DNA from: Streptomyces sp. NA04227
GTDB lineage: Bacteria; Actinomycetota; Actinomycetes; Streptomycetales; Streptomycetaceae
DNA length: 64,000 bases
Direction of reading: 5' to 3'
NCBI RefSeq assembly: GCF_013364195.1
Contig: NZ_CP054918.1
Location: forward strand, 5,693,001 to 5,757,000
This document shows, piece by piece, positions 9,901-16,798 of the stretch; the first letter of the stretch is position 1, and each line of letters begins with the position of its first letter. The notes beneath the pieces were generated by a model, which was given only the letters and a program-made list of their open reading frames with translations, was not told where the DNA came from and did not search any database. The position numbers were made by a program, and so were the translations under genes.

Positions 9901-11359
9901 CGGCGGACTTGACGTTGAACTCGGCGTCCTTGGCGGCGCAGCCCTCATACCCATAGGCGAATGTCTGCGTGCTCAGGTGGTCCGCCCAAAAGCCGGAAGC
10001 GGTCTGCGAGTTCCACGTCGTGGAGGACGAGATCCCCTTGGTACGCCACAGCTCCACGCTGCGCTCGTCGCACGACGCCGACCAGGTGTTACGGACGGCG
10101 AACTCGGCGGACAGGATCGACTTGCCCGCGAACGCACTGACGGGGACCTGGTAGAAGAGCCGCTTGGTGTCGTGCGGGTTGCAGTAGTACCAGTTGCAGT
10201 AGCCCAAGCCTTCGTCGGAGTCACCGTTGAACTTCCACTGCGGGGAGTTCGCCCAGTACTTCGACGCCATGGTCCAGGAGCTCGCCTTGGGCGAGTACCA
10301 CTGCGGATCGATATAGACCGGGTAGACGGTGCCGGGCCCGGCGAGGACATCCTGATCGGGGGTCAGCGTCAACTCGCCGCCGTCACCGCTGACTTCCACC
10401 TCGACCGGCGCGAGACGCGCCGAGTCCCCCGCACCCGGCTCCTCGTCCACGGCAGGCGCGTCACTGCGCGGGGCAGACCCCTCGTCGGCCGAGGGGGCGC
10501 TCGCGCCCTTCGCCGATGACGGCGCGGCGCCAGCCGTCTCGCGGCCGCCCGCGGTCCCCACTTCGCTGGAGTCCCACATGAGGGGCTTCGACGCCTCGAA
10601 CACGATGCCCTGCGCGCCCTTGTCCCGCGCCTCCAGGCCACCCTGTTCCGTCTCTCCGACGGTGAGCCCTTCCGTCTCCAACTTCATTCTCAGCGTGGCG
10701 AGTTCGGGACTCTTCGCCGCTTGTTCGGACTTGACGACCAGAAGCTGGGTGAAACCGTCCGCCTGCGCACCGAGCCGTAGATCGACGTCCGGCAGGAGGT
10801 TGGTGTACGTGGCGGTGTCACCGTCGAGCCTCGGCACCGGGACGGGGCCGGGCCAGGCGATCTCCAGTGTCCGGCCCGCACGTTGCAGCCGGACCAGGGC
10901 GTCCTCGCCGCCGCCGGAGAACTCAAGCCCCACCGTGGCGTTGCGCGGAGTTACCGCCCCGGACGCTGAGTTGACGAGCGTCGTGTCGACCGACTTCCAG
11001 ACACCGCCGGTCCGTGTGCGCACCGGACGCAGGTACTCACGCGCCTCCAAGCGGCCCTCGGGAGTGGCGAAGACATCGCGGCTCTCCCCTCGCAGCGACG
11101 TCACCTCGACCTTCTGCCCCGACCGGCGCGCCTCTGCGATGGCCTCGTCCTCGGACGAACGGCCCGACTCCGCTGCTTCCTGACCGGCAGCCGCGTCCCG
11201 CGCCGTCTCCGCAGAGGCGGTCACGGCCGAAGCCGTGCCCACACCCGCAGTTGAGGCCGCTGCACCCACAAGTGCACTGACCAGTAGGAACGTCAGCGCA
11301 CCGCGTGCACGGCGACCAGCACCCGCCGCCCACACAAGAGCATGACGAGTCACCCTCAT
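6986..11359 (-). CDS. Secreted LamG-like jellyroll (concanavalin A fold) domain protein
   Basis: A protein of 1457 residues with an N-terminal signal peptide (hydrophobic LTFLLVSALVGAAASTAG). An N-terminal region typical of Rhs-partner proteins follows, then a fibronectin-like central part (about residues 520-700). Three LamG repeats come next, each opening with a LDG(I/V)DDYA/H motif and a SLWAK/AAWVK/ASAWV strand. LamG domains usually bind carbohydrate or protein ligands. The gene lies directly upstream of the Rhs toxin gene on the same strand, an arrangement common in Streptomyces, so a role in surface display or target binding of the toxin is inferred. GGGGAGAGG abuts the ATG. The GTG two codons later has the better ribosome-binding spacing and may be the true start. 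Confidence 0.85.
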   Translation of the reverse strand: MRVTRHALVWAAGAGRRARGALTFLLVSALVGAAASTAGVGTASAVTASAETARDAAAGQEAAESGRSSEDEAIAEARRSGQKVEVTSLRGESRDVFATPEGRLEAREYLRPVRTRTGGVWKSVDTTLVNSASGAVTPRNATVGLEFSGGGEDALVRLQRAGRTLEIAWPGPVPVPRLDGDTATYTNLLPDVDLRLGAQADGFTQLLVVKSEQAAKSPELATLRMKLETEGLTVGETEQGGLEARDKGAQGIVFEASKPLMWDSSEVGTAGGRETAGAAPSSAKGASAPSADEGSAPRSDAPAVDEEPGAGDSARLAPVEVEVSGDGGELTLTPDQDVLAGPGTVYPVYIDPQWYSPKASSWTMASKYWANSPQWKFNGDSDEGLGYCNWYYCNPHDTKRLFYQVPVSAFAGKSILSAEFAVRNTWSASCDERSVELWRTKGISSSTTWNSQTASGFWADHLSTQTFAYGYEGCAAKDAEFNVKSAVQQAADNRWSTLTFGLRSVNESDALGWKRFSDDAYLRVTYNRPPSQIRMSQLVQEPGGACVHPDNPARTRYVPSLHAYDVKDPDGDNVAVEFRADWDSGDGKGFVNRWKSKTTTKSSGSDFKVTPTNLPPDRKVSWYARSWDGAQWSPWSWEGSATTCGVIYDSSEPAPPSVSSPHYPASTDTATPWTDGVGRYGTFTFDSPATDVTKYTYRINDQAQHTISTTGGAAKSIKTMPSKPGVNILHVQAFDAASRGSTRATYVFRVRSGQPDRLSWQLDEPAGASSVTGEGGTWEAELHGGAKAGAAGTAGGALGLDGIDDYAASPSPVLNTGKSFSVSLWAKLPTTAPQGAVAALAQPGQNTSGFEIYYSPSTGSWSFLRHGADASGSTVARASQPSCTAGDEACRAGRLDTWTHLVGVFDNPNQKLLLYIGGKLVGSAPFSTPWDARGGTMLGAASHYGTVENFFPGHLDEVQLFDYQLTAEQVTKLHGKSPVDTNRPAKLVWPLDENDSASRVVGRAQKVTAALRGGAQTGVQGLADKALNLDGVDDYATSGRPVMDTFQSFAVAAWVKLPKDKGDAAMTAVAQSSGPQRGFELYHSSSLGGWVFLRPTADSTDASFVRARQNACPPDNPGCPAGGLGSWSHVAGVYDLDSSQIRLYVNGELVDEQPFITPWLATGPVTLGSALASSGPLSHLRGQVDDVRMYDRAVSDDEVRTLYENRPVLTGRWKFDSATASITPDDLAGSNDLSLRGGAVVDSAQGIDGALVLDGVDDHAVSARVPFDTGQSYTASAWVQAAAVPSQTAAVLTVPGASKHPFELRYEPGANPETDPGSWVVTTASADGSTAVVARAENSQFFTPTEWNHVALVQDGTRRQLLLYVNGGLEQFTCADSDGDGTADDPNCEDRVSWSFNSLSHNSSRPLTVGGNGVAGARTWPGLVSDLWTFQGTLTASQIQDLATPRQDRPSEVPTGS

Positions 11360-11817
11360 CCTCTCCCCGAATTCCCCACATCTGCGTACGGAGAGTGGGC
11401 GTTGAGAACCTAATGTGAGTCAGATGGATCAGTCCATGCTCATTTATGGAGCGAAACACCTGGGATCGGGCATTTTTTGTCTGGAGATTGAAACCGAGCC
11501 CTCACATAAGGGGCCGCCATGTGGCTCGTCGAAGCCGACGACCGCGCGCGATGCCCCAGACCGACCGCCCTGCCCCACCCGACCGTCCCCCGCCGCACTC
11601 AGTCCCGCGGCAGAAGCGACCCCAGTGGGCCGAGGCCGATGCTCAGGTCCTCGACCTGGAGTTCTGGGCGAGCCGTATGGGTCCTGCATCGACCTCTGAA
11701 CGTGCCATTCTGGATACGGGGGACAATAGGGCCCATTCCGATATCACGGGACATATGCGGGATCACACATCTGACCAGGCATCAGGTAATGCGCTGACCT
11801 GGGAAAACACCGGAAAG
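11360..11817. other. Gene-free stretch left of the tRNA remnant
   Basis: I see no convincing coding sequence here. Short open frames lack codon bias and ribosome-binding sites. The first part holds the promoter region of the LamG gene. The rest is lower in GC than the neighbourhood and abuts the orphan tRNA 3' half, so it may be the edge of an integrated element. Confidence 0.4.
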
Positions 11818-11868
11818 GCCGACGGCCTCCGGAGCCGTGTGCGCAGGTTCGAATCCTGCCGGGGGCAC
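11818..11868 (+). pseudogene. Orphan 3' half of tRNA-Arg(CCG), candidate att site
   Basis: An intact anticodon arm (ACGGC, loop CTCCGGA with anticodon CCG, GCCGT), a four-base variable loop, a perfect T arm (GCAGG TTCGAAT CCTGC) and the 3' acceptor strand CGGGGGC plus discriminator A are present. The matching 5' acceptor (GCCCCCG) and D arm are absent upstream, so this is not a functional tRNA. Integrative elements commonly recombine at tRNA 3' halves and leave such a copy at one end. Because the native-looking terminator lies to the right, the chromosome is probably on the right and the element on the left. Confidence 0.8.
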
Positions 11869-11876
11869 TCCGGAAC

Positions 11877-11913
11877 AAGGCTCTGACCAGCAGAAATGCG
11901 GGTCAGGGCCTTT
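11877..11913 (+). terminator. Rho-independent terminator of the former tRNA gene
   Basis: Inverted repeat AAGGCTCTGACC / GGTCAGGGCCTTT with a 12-base loop, followed by a T-containing tract. It lies 9 bases after the tRNA remnant, as expected for a tRNA terminator. Confidence 0.75.
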
Positions 11914-11938
11914 CTCGTATGTGCCGCAACCGCAACGG

Positions 11939-13054
11939 TCAAGCGATGAGCAGGCGAAGGCCGAGATCCGCCGCGTCGAGGTCGGCCAGGTCGCTGTTGC
12001 GCTCGGCCCACCGGCCGGAGTCGAGGTCGTCGCCGAGGCTTCGCACCGCACGCTGCTCGGCCTGGGGCCCCACCCTCGTCCACACCGACATCGCACGGCG
12101 CACGTGCTCCTCTAGATACGCCCCGGGCCTGCGCCAGTACGCCTCGAACAGGCCGTCGGTGCAGTCCCACGGGATGGGCACCGGCTCGGCGCGGGCGCCG
12201 ATCGCGTCGGCCATCCCCGTCAGCGAGGGGAACTCCGCGAGGATGTCGGCGAATTCGGGCAGGTAGTCGCGGGTGAGCCAGAACCGGTCCTGCCATCCGC
12301 GCTCGTCGGTGTCGAATGTGAGCACCACTACGCGCCGGGCCACGCGCCGCATCTCGCGCAGCCCCGCTATCGGGTCTCCCCAGTGGTGAACGGTGGAGAC
12401 GGCCATCGCCACGTCGAAGGACCGGTCCTCGAACGGCAGGCTCTCCGCGGCGGCCGCCACGCACGGCGCCGAGCCGGCAGGCCGCTGCCCCCGCATGACC
12501 GTCGACGGCTCCACCGCGGTCACCTCGCGGTCGGTGGGCTCGTAGGAGCCGGTGCCGGCCCCGACGTTCAGCACTGTCCGCGCGTCGCCGAGCGCGTCCC
12601 AGATCTGCGCGGCGATCCGTGGCTCGGTACACCGCGTCGCGGTATAAGCACCGCCGATCGCGTCGTACAACCGTGCACCGAGCACCTCCAGTTGCTCCTC
12701 CGGTGTCACCTTCAGTCCCTTCGCCCGTGCCTCGAGTTCTCTGTCGATGGCCGCCACCATGGCGTCGGCGCGCTCACGCCGCTCCACCAGCAGGCCGCGC
12801 AGTCGGCGCAGGTGCGCGACCGCGTCGGTGGACGGGTCGCCGACCAGTTGCGCGACCTCCCGCAGCCCGAAGCCCAACCGCCGATAGGCCAGCACTTCCC
12901 GCAGCCGCTCCACGTCGTCCGCCGAATAGGCCCGGTACCCGGCCGCGGTCCGCGCCAACGGCCGAACGAGCCCGATCTCGTCGTAGTGATGCAGCGTGCG
13001 GACGCTCACGCCGGCCAGCTCGGCGACGCGTCCCACAGTCCAGTGATCGTCCAC
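11939..13054 (-). CDS. MerR-family regulator fused to class I SAM methyltransferase
   Basis: The N-terminal 70 residues form a MerR winged helix (WTVGRVAELAGVSVRTLHHY, then GYRAYSADDVERL). A coiled linker (about 75-130) follows. A class I methyltransferase domain takes the place of the usual effector domain: motif I VLNVGAGTGSYE, an acidic motif EPS, and SFDVAMAVSTVHHW. Homologues of the methyltransferase half occur as free enzymes. The fusion suggests either SAM or methylation substrate as the sensed signal, or a bifunctional protein; this is inference. A GTG at 13060 is in frame, but the promoter geometry places transcription start at the GTG at 13054, so a leaderless mRNA starting there is preferred. 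The gene is monocistronic and convergent with the tRNA remnant. Confidence 0.85.
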   Translation of the reverse strand: MDDHWTVGRVAELAGVSVRTLHHYDEIGLVRPLARTAAGYRAYSADDVERLREVLAYRRLGFGLREVAQLVGDPSTDAVAHLRRLRGLLVERRERADAMVAAIDRELEARAKGLKVTPEEQLEVLGARLYDAIGGAYTATRCTEPRIAAQIWDALGDARTVLNVGAGTGSYEPTDREVTAVEPSTVMRGQRPAGSAPCVAAAAESLPFEDRSFDVAMAVSTVHHWGDPIAGLREMRRVARRVVVLTFDTDERGWQDRFWLTRDYLPEFADILAEFPSLTGMADAIGARAEPVPIPWDCTDGLFEAYWRRPGAYLEEHVRRAMSVWTRVGPQAEQRAVRSLGDDLDSGRWAERNSDLADLDAADLGLRLLIA

Positions 13055-13061
13055 GGCCACG

Positions 13062-13092
13062 ACTATGCGGCCTCACGCCACGTGAGGGTCAA
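13062..13092 (-). promoter_or_regulatory. MerR-type promoter with 19-bp spacer and dyad
   Basis: On the minus strand, -35 TTGACC (13092-13087) and -10 CATAGT (13067-13062) are separated by exactly 19 bp holding the palindrome CTCACGTGGCGTGAG. An overlong spacer with a central dyad is the hallmark of MerR-controlled promoters. It lies immediately before the MerR gene, so autoregulation is expected. Confidence 0.75.
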
Positions 13093-13461
13093 GAGCCCCA
13101 CTCACGGCAGCAACAGCCGTACGCGAAGCGGCGGTTCGTGCCGTTGTTCGGGGTCGGTGGCCTCGTCGGAGCGGATGCTTCGTTTGGGCGGGACGCACTC
13201 GGGACAAAGTTCTCGATGAGTGGTCAAGCAGAACGTCGGGCTCGGGATTCGCGGGACATCCACAACCTGCGAAACATGTGCGCAGGTTTGAATTCCTCGG
13301 GATCAGCTTCGGACCAAAGCCCCGATTCCGGAAGGGCAAGTCGGAATTTTTGCGCGTATCTGCTGTCAGTGAGCTGTGACGTCGCTGTGCGAACAGATTT
13401 CCGGCTCCCCGTACGCATGCCCCATGATGGGTTCCTCCAACCGATCGTCCCAGGGGGATTC
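13093..13461. other. Intergenic region between MerR gene and lipoprotein gene
   Basis: No gene is seen. It contains a 7-bp-stem hairpin (AACCTGC 13264-13270 with GCAGGTT 13282-13288) whose right arm resembles a tRNA T arm (see rejected items). The promoter of the downstream lipoprotein gene must lie in its last 100 bases. Confidence 0.4.
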
Positions 13462-13704
13462 GTGCGCGCCCGTTACATCGTTCCGGCGGCCTTCGCTGTC
13501 ATGACCTTCGCTCTCACCGGCTGCTCCGACGAGGGCGGCAACGAGGCGGACTGCAAGGCCGAGATCACCAAGCAGCTCAAGAGCGGTAAGACTTCGGAGG
13601 ACAAGCCCGAGGTCTGCGAGGGCATCTCCGACAAGGACCTTGAGCGTCTGGCCAAGGAAGCCATCAGCGAGCAGATGAAGGACGCGAAGCCCAAGGCTCC
13701 GTGA
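13462..13704 (+). CDS. Small secreted lipoprotein
   Basis: 80 residues starting at GTG 13462, with an AGGGGG ribosome-binding site 7 bases upstream; the open frame extends further upstream but without signals. A lipoprotein signal peptide (VRARYIVPAAFAVMTFALTG) ends at the lipobox LTGC, so the mature protein begins at Cys20 and is anchored to the membrane surface. The remaining 60 residues are charged and helical (KAEITKQLKSGKTSEDKPEVC) with two further cysteines. Function is unknown. Small lipoproteins of this type are common in Streptomyces. A strong hairpin follows the stop. Confidence 0.8.
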   Translation: MRARYIVPAAFAVMTFALTGCSDEGGNEADCKAEITKQLKSGKTSEDKPEVCEGISDKDLERLAKEAISEQMKDAKPKAP

Positions 13705-13729
13705 CGCCGGGACAGCCTCAAGCGCTCAT

Positions 13730-13761
13730 GCAGCCCCTGGCCGGGTTCGGCCGGGGGCTGC
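13730..13761 (+). terminator. Hairpin terminator after lipoprotein gene
   Basis: Stem GCAGCCCCTGGCC / GGCCGGGGGCTGC around GGGTTC. It lies 26 bases after the lipoprotein stop and before the next gene, with no T tract, as is usual in Streptomyces. Confidence 0.65.
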
Positions 13762-13807
13762 CGCGTTATTCGCAGCGCCGCGCGAGGGAGAGTCCTACCC
13801 TGCCCCC

Positions 13808-14830
13808 ATGCGCGCCGTAGTCCTCAGTGAACCCGGTCCCGTCGAGAACCTCACCGTGCGGGAGTTGCCGCTGCCGCCGGAGCGGGACGGGTGGGTTCGT
13901 ATCCGTGTCGAGGCCTTTGGGATCAACCGGTCGGAGTTGCACACGAGGACCGGCTTCGCCGAAGGTGTCACCTTTCCGCGGGTGCCGGGTATCGAGTGCG
14001 CCGGGACCGTGGACTCGGCCCCGCAAGGCAGCGGGCTGGTGCCGGGGCAGCAAGTCGTCGCGATGATGGGCGACATGGGGCGTACGTACGACGGTGGGTA
14101 TGCCGAGTACACGTCCGTGCCGGTGTCCAATGTGGTGCCGTTCCGCAGTGAGTTGCCGTGGGAGACCGTGGGTGCGGTGCCCGAGATGGTGCAGACCGCG
14201 TACGGCTCGTTGAGTACCGGGCTCGATCTGCGGGCCGGGCAGACGCTGTTGATCCGTGGCGGTACGTCCTCCGTCGGGCTCGCGGCCGCCGCGTTGGCCA
14301 AGGCCCTCGGGGCCACTGTCCTCGCGACCACGCGCCGGGCCGAACGTGCCGCCGAGCTGAAGCGCCACGGGGTTGATCATCCGCTTGTCGACGAGGGTGA
14401 AGTCGCCCACAGAGTAAGGGAGTTGTTTCCCGACGGGGTGGACGCCGCGCTCGAACTCGTCGGCACTCCCACGCTGCCGGACACCCTGCGCGCGACCCGC
14501 GTCCACGGCACCGTCTGCTTCACCGGCATGCTGTCCAACGAGTGGCTGGTCAAGGACTTCTATCCGATCGGCTATCTGCCCAACGGTGTCCGGCTGACCG
14601 CCTACGGCGGCGAGGCCGCCGATCTGCCCCGCGAGGTGCTGCAGCACCACCTCGACGCGATCGCCTCCGGCCGTCTGACCGTGCCCGTGCATCGGGTGTA
14701 CGACGGTCTGGAGGAGGTACGCCGGGCCCATCGCGACATGGAGGAGAACTCCGCGGTCGGCAAGCTCGTCGTACGGGTACGGCACCCCCTGCGCCAGGGA
14801 CAGCAAGAAAGTAAGAAGGCAAGAAGGTAA
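13808..14830 (+). CDS. Zinc-type alcohol dehydrogenase / quinone oxidoreductase (MDR family)
   Basis: 340 residues with the medium-chain dehydrogenase fold. The N-terminal GroES-like domain contains FGINRSELHTRTG, VPGIECAGTV and GYAEYTSVP. The Rossmann domain has the NADPH-binding motif LLIRGGTSSVGLAAAALAK (about residues 150-170). The catalytic-zinc cysteine/histidine set is absent, which fits the NADPH:quinone reductase subgroup rather than zinc alcohol dehydrogenases. Substrate is unknown. The C-terminus ends in a repetitive basic tail (QESKKARR) from a short AAGAAGG-type microrepeat that continues past the stop. It lies upstream of the LuxR-type regulator on the same strand with a gap of about 175 bp; membership of the biosynthetic locus is doubtful. 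Confidence 0.85.
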   Translation: MRAVVLSEPGPVENLTVRELPLPPERDGWVRIRVEAFGINRSELHTRTGFAEGVTFPRVPGIECAGTVDSAPQGSGLVPGQQVVAMMGDMGRTYDGGYAEYTSVPVSNVVPFRSELPWETVGAVPEMVQTAYGSLSTGLDLRAGQTLLIRGGTSSVGLAAAALAKALGATVLATTRRAERAAELKRHGVDHPLVDEGEVAHRVRELFPDGVDAALELVGTPTLPDTLRATRVHGTVCFTGMLSNEWLVKDFYPIGYLPNGVRLTAYGGEAADLPREVLQHHLDAIASGRLTVPVHRVYDGLEEVRRAHRDMEENSAVGKLVVRVRHPLRQGQQESKKARR

Positions 14831-15006
14831 GAAGGACGGAAAGCGAGAAGCGGTAGCCGACCCTCCGGACTGCGAACCCCGAACCCCGCATTCCGGATGA
14901 GAATGCCGTCACTGAGCGTGCGCGGTGCCACCCTCACCAGCCTGGAACTCGCCCCACTCTTTGGTTACGATCCCACCTCGTTCGAGTAAGGGCAGCGGGG
15001 GCGGCA

Positions 15007-15984
15007 ATGCTTGAAGTGCTGGGGATCGATGCGCAATCACGGGATGTGTACGGGCTGCTGTTGGACAGTTCGCCTGGCCGAGTCACGGATATCGCGCAGG
15101 AGTTGGGGCGTTCGCGTGAGGACGTCTCGCTCGCGTTGAAGCGGCTCGCCGAACTGCATCTGGTGAGTGTCGCGGACGACGGCGAGAGCTGTGAGGCCCA
15201 TGATCCCGGGGTTGTCCTGCCGGTACTTCTCTCTCGGTGCGAGGCCCAACACGCACGCAGACAGCGGGAGTTGAACACCGCCCGGAGCGCGGTCGCGGCG
15301 CTCACCACCGAGTACGGCCATACGCGCGCGCAGGGGCACAACTGGATCCGCCGGCTGCACGATCCCGCCGATATCCGCTGGAGTCTGCGGGAGTTGGCCG
15401 AGAGCGCCGAGAGCGAATGTCTCGCCATGGTGCCCAACTGGGCAGAGGTGAAAAGCGCGTTGGACGCCGGTGCGGCGGCCGAGCGGCTGGCCCTGGAGAG
15501 CGGCGCCGTGCTGCGCAACGTATACGACGCCGGTCTGTGCGAGGACCCGGCCGTGGTGCGCCACATCCGGCGGCGGGTGGATCTCGGCGGGGAGATACGG
15601 ACCGTACCGGCGCTGACGATGCCGCTGGTGATCGTCGACCGGCGGGTCGCGCTGGTCGCCGCCGACCCGCAGAACCTCGGCGCCGGCGCCCTGGAAGTGC
15701 GTGCGCCCGGGCTGATCTCCGCGCTGGTGCTGCTCTTCGAGCGATGTTGGGCCACGGCCACGCCCTTCACCGAGAACCCTCGGGAGGGCGCCTCGCCGCT
15801 CGGTGAACGTGAGCGGGAGCTCGTACGGCTGCTCTCCTCCGGTTCCACCGACGAGGCGGCCGCCCGCAAGCTCGGTGTCTCCAAGCGGACCATCCGCCGG
15901 ATGAACTCACAGCTCATGGAACGGCTCGGCGCCCGCAGCCGGTTCGAGGCCGCGGTGCTGATGGCCCAGCAGGGCTGGATCTGA
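15007..15984 (+). CDS. LuxR C-terminal HTH transcriptional regulator with TrmB-like N-terminus
   Basis: 325 residues. The N-terminus (about 1-75) reads as a winged helix of the TrmB/MarR sort (VTDIAQELGRSREDVSLALK). The middle part (about 110-250) resembles a TrmB-type sensor region. The C-terminus is a LuxR/GerE helix-turn-helix (LGERERELVRLLSSGSTDEA, then AARKLGVSKRTIRRMNSQLM). Such two-ended regulators are common in Streptomyces and are often found at the edges of biosynthetic loci. It is convergent with the flavin reductase and the minus-strand biosynthetic operon, and is the best in-window candidate for a pathway regulator; this is inferred from position only. Confidence 0.85.
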   Translation: MLEVLGIDAQSRDVYGLLLDSSPGRVTDIAQELGRSREDVSLALKRLAELHLVSVADDGESCEAHDPGVVLPVLLSRCEAQHARRQRELNTARSAVAALTTEYGHTRAQGHNWIRRLHDPADIRWSLRELAESAESECLAMVPNWAEVKSALDAGAAAERLALESGAVLRNVYDAGLCEDPAVVRHIRRRVDLGGEIRTVPALTMPLVIVDRRVALVAADPQNLGAGALEVRAPGLISALVLLFERCWATATPFTENPREGASPLGERERELVRLLSSGSTDEAAARKLGVSKRTIRRMNSQLMERLGARSRFEAAVLMAQQGWI

Positions 15985-16033
15985 GGCCGGAGGGAGAGGA
16001 GCGGAGCGGGAGAGGGAGAGGCCCGGTGGTGAG

Positions 16034-16061
16034 GTCGGTGGTCGGTGGTCGGTGGTCGGTG
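16034..16061. repeat. Short tandem repeat (GTCGGTG x4)
   Basis: Four contiguous copies of the 7-mer GTCGGTG in the convergent gap between the LuxR regulator and the flavin reductase gene. The same 181-bp gap also holds loosely repeated ACAGACAGCTCCCCT-like units (16101-16150). No gene is seen here. Confidence 0.7.
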
Positions 16062-16165
16062 GCACCGTCCTCGGCGCTCTCCTCTCCCCCAACTCCCCAA
16101 CAGACAGCTCCCCTGACTCCCCTCACAGACAACTCCCCTACAGACAGCCCCTACGGCCAACGTCC

Positions 16166-16687
16166 CTACAGAGCCACCTGATCCTTGACCGCCCGCTCCC
16201 AGCTCGTGAACTGGCGCAGGCCGTAGAGCAGCGGCGGGTGGGAGTGGGTGTCGCCGACGGCCACGTTCTCCACCTCGCCGAAGATGACGAGGTGGTCGCC
16301 CATCTTGACGGTGTCCGTGACCCGGCATTCGCCGAAGGCGAGTATGTCGTCCAGGAGGACCGGCAGGCCGTGCGGTGTGGTGGTCCAGCGGACCTTGTCG
16401 AAGCGGTCGTCGTGCTTGGAGGCGAACAGTTCGGCGGTGCCGCGGGCGTCGTGGTGCAGCAGGTTCACGGCGAACCGGCCGCGCTCGACTATGTGGTCCG
16501 CGGTCTTGCCCGAGGTGTTCGCGCAGACCAGAAGCATCGGTGGGGACAGTGAGACGCTGCACAGCGAGGTGCAGGTGAAGCCGCTCGGCAGGCCGTCGGT
16601 CATGGTGGTGACCACGGAGACGCCGCTGGGGAAGGACCCCATCAGCCGACGGAAGGATTCTGTGGTTACTTCGCTTGCCTCGATCAT
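16166..16687 (-). CDS. Flavin reductase (FMN reductase-like domain)
   Basis: 173 residues forming one flavin-reductase-like split barrel: FRRLMGSFPSGVSVVTTMTD at the start, FTCTSLCSVSLSPPMLLVCA for the flavin site, and FAVNLLHHDARGTAELFASK. The family reduces FMN or FAD with NAD(P)H and hands it to two-component monooxygenases. Three luciferase-like monooxygenase domains in the neighbourhood need FMNH2, and this is the only flavin reductase seen in the window, so it is the likely electron supplier. It is the last gene of the minus-strand biosynthetic group, 111 bp after the MMPL exporter gene and separated from it by a strong hairpin. Confidence 0.88.
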   Translation of the reverse strand: MIEASEVTTESFRRLMGSFPSGVSVVTTMTDGLPSGFTCTSLCSVSLSPPMLLVCANTSGKTADHIVERGRFAVNLLHHDARGTAELFASKHDDRFDKVRWTTTPHGLPVLLDDILAFGECRVTDTVKMGDHLVIFGEVENVAVGDTHSHPPLLYGLRQFTSWERAVKDQVAL

Positions 16688-16753
16688 TTCCCCCGTGCCT
16701 TCGGTGAGTTGGTTCTGTGATTCTTCGTCCGGTCGCGGCCGCGGGGCCGCGGT

Positions 16754-16794
16754 CGGGTGGCGGCCGGGCGCCGTAGCCCTCCGGCCGCCACCCG
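16754..16794 (-). terminator. Strong hairpin between MMPL and flavin reductase genes
   Basis: Perfect 14-bp stem CGGGTGGCGGCCGG / CCGGCCGCCACCCG with a 13-base loop, just after the MMPL stop. It could terminate or attenuate transcription into the flavin reductase gene. Confidence 0.65.
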
Positions 16795-16798
16795 CCGA

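Noticed and set aside
11444..11689. 81-codon minus-strand open frame next to the tRNA remnant
   Set aside because: No ribosome-binding site, no codon bias and no recognisable sequence.
13264..13302. Second tRNA-like T arm (GTGCGCAGGTTTGAATTCCT)
   Set aside because: Only about 20 bases resemble the remnant at 11818. There is no acceptor or anticodon arm, and part of the match is explained by a simple hairpin with AACCTGC. It is too weak for a second att site.
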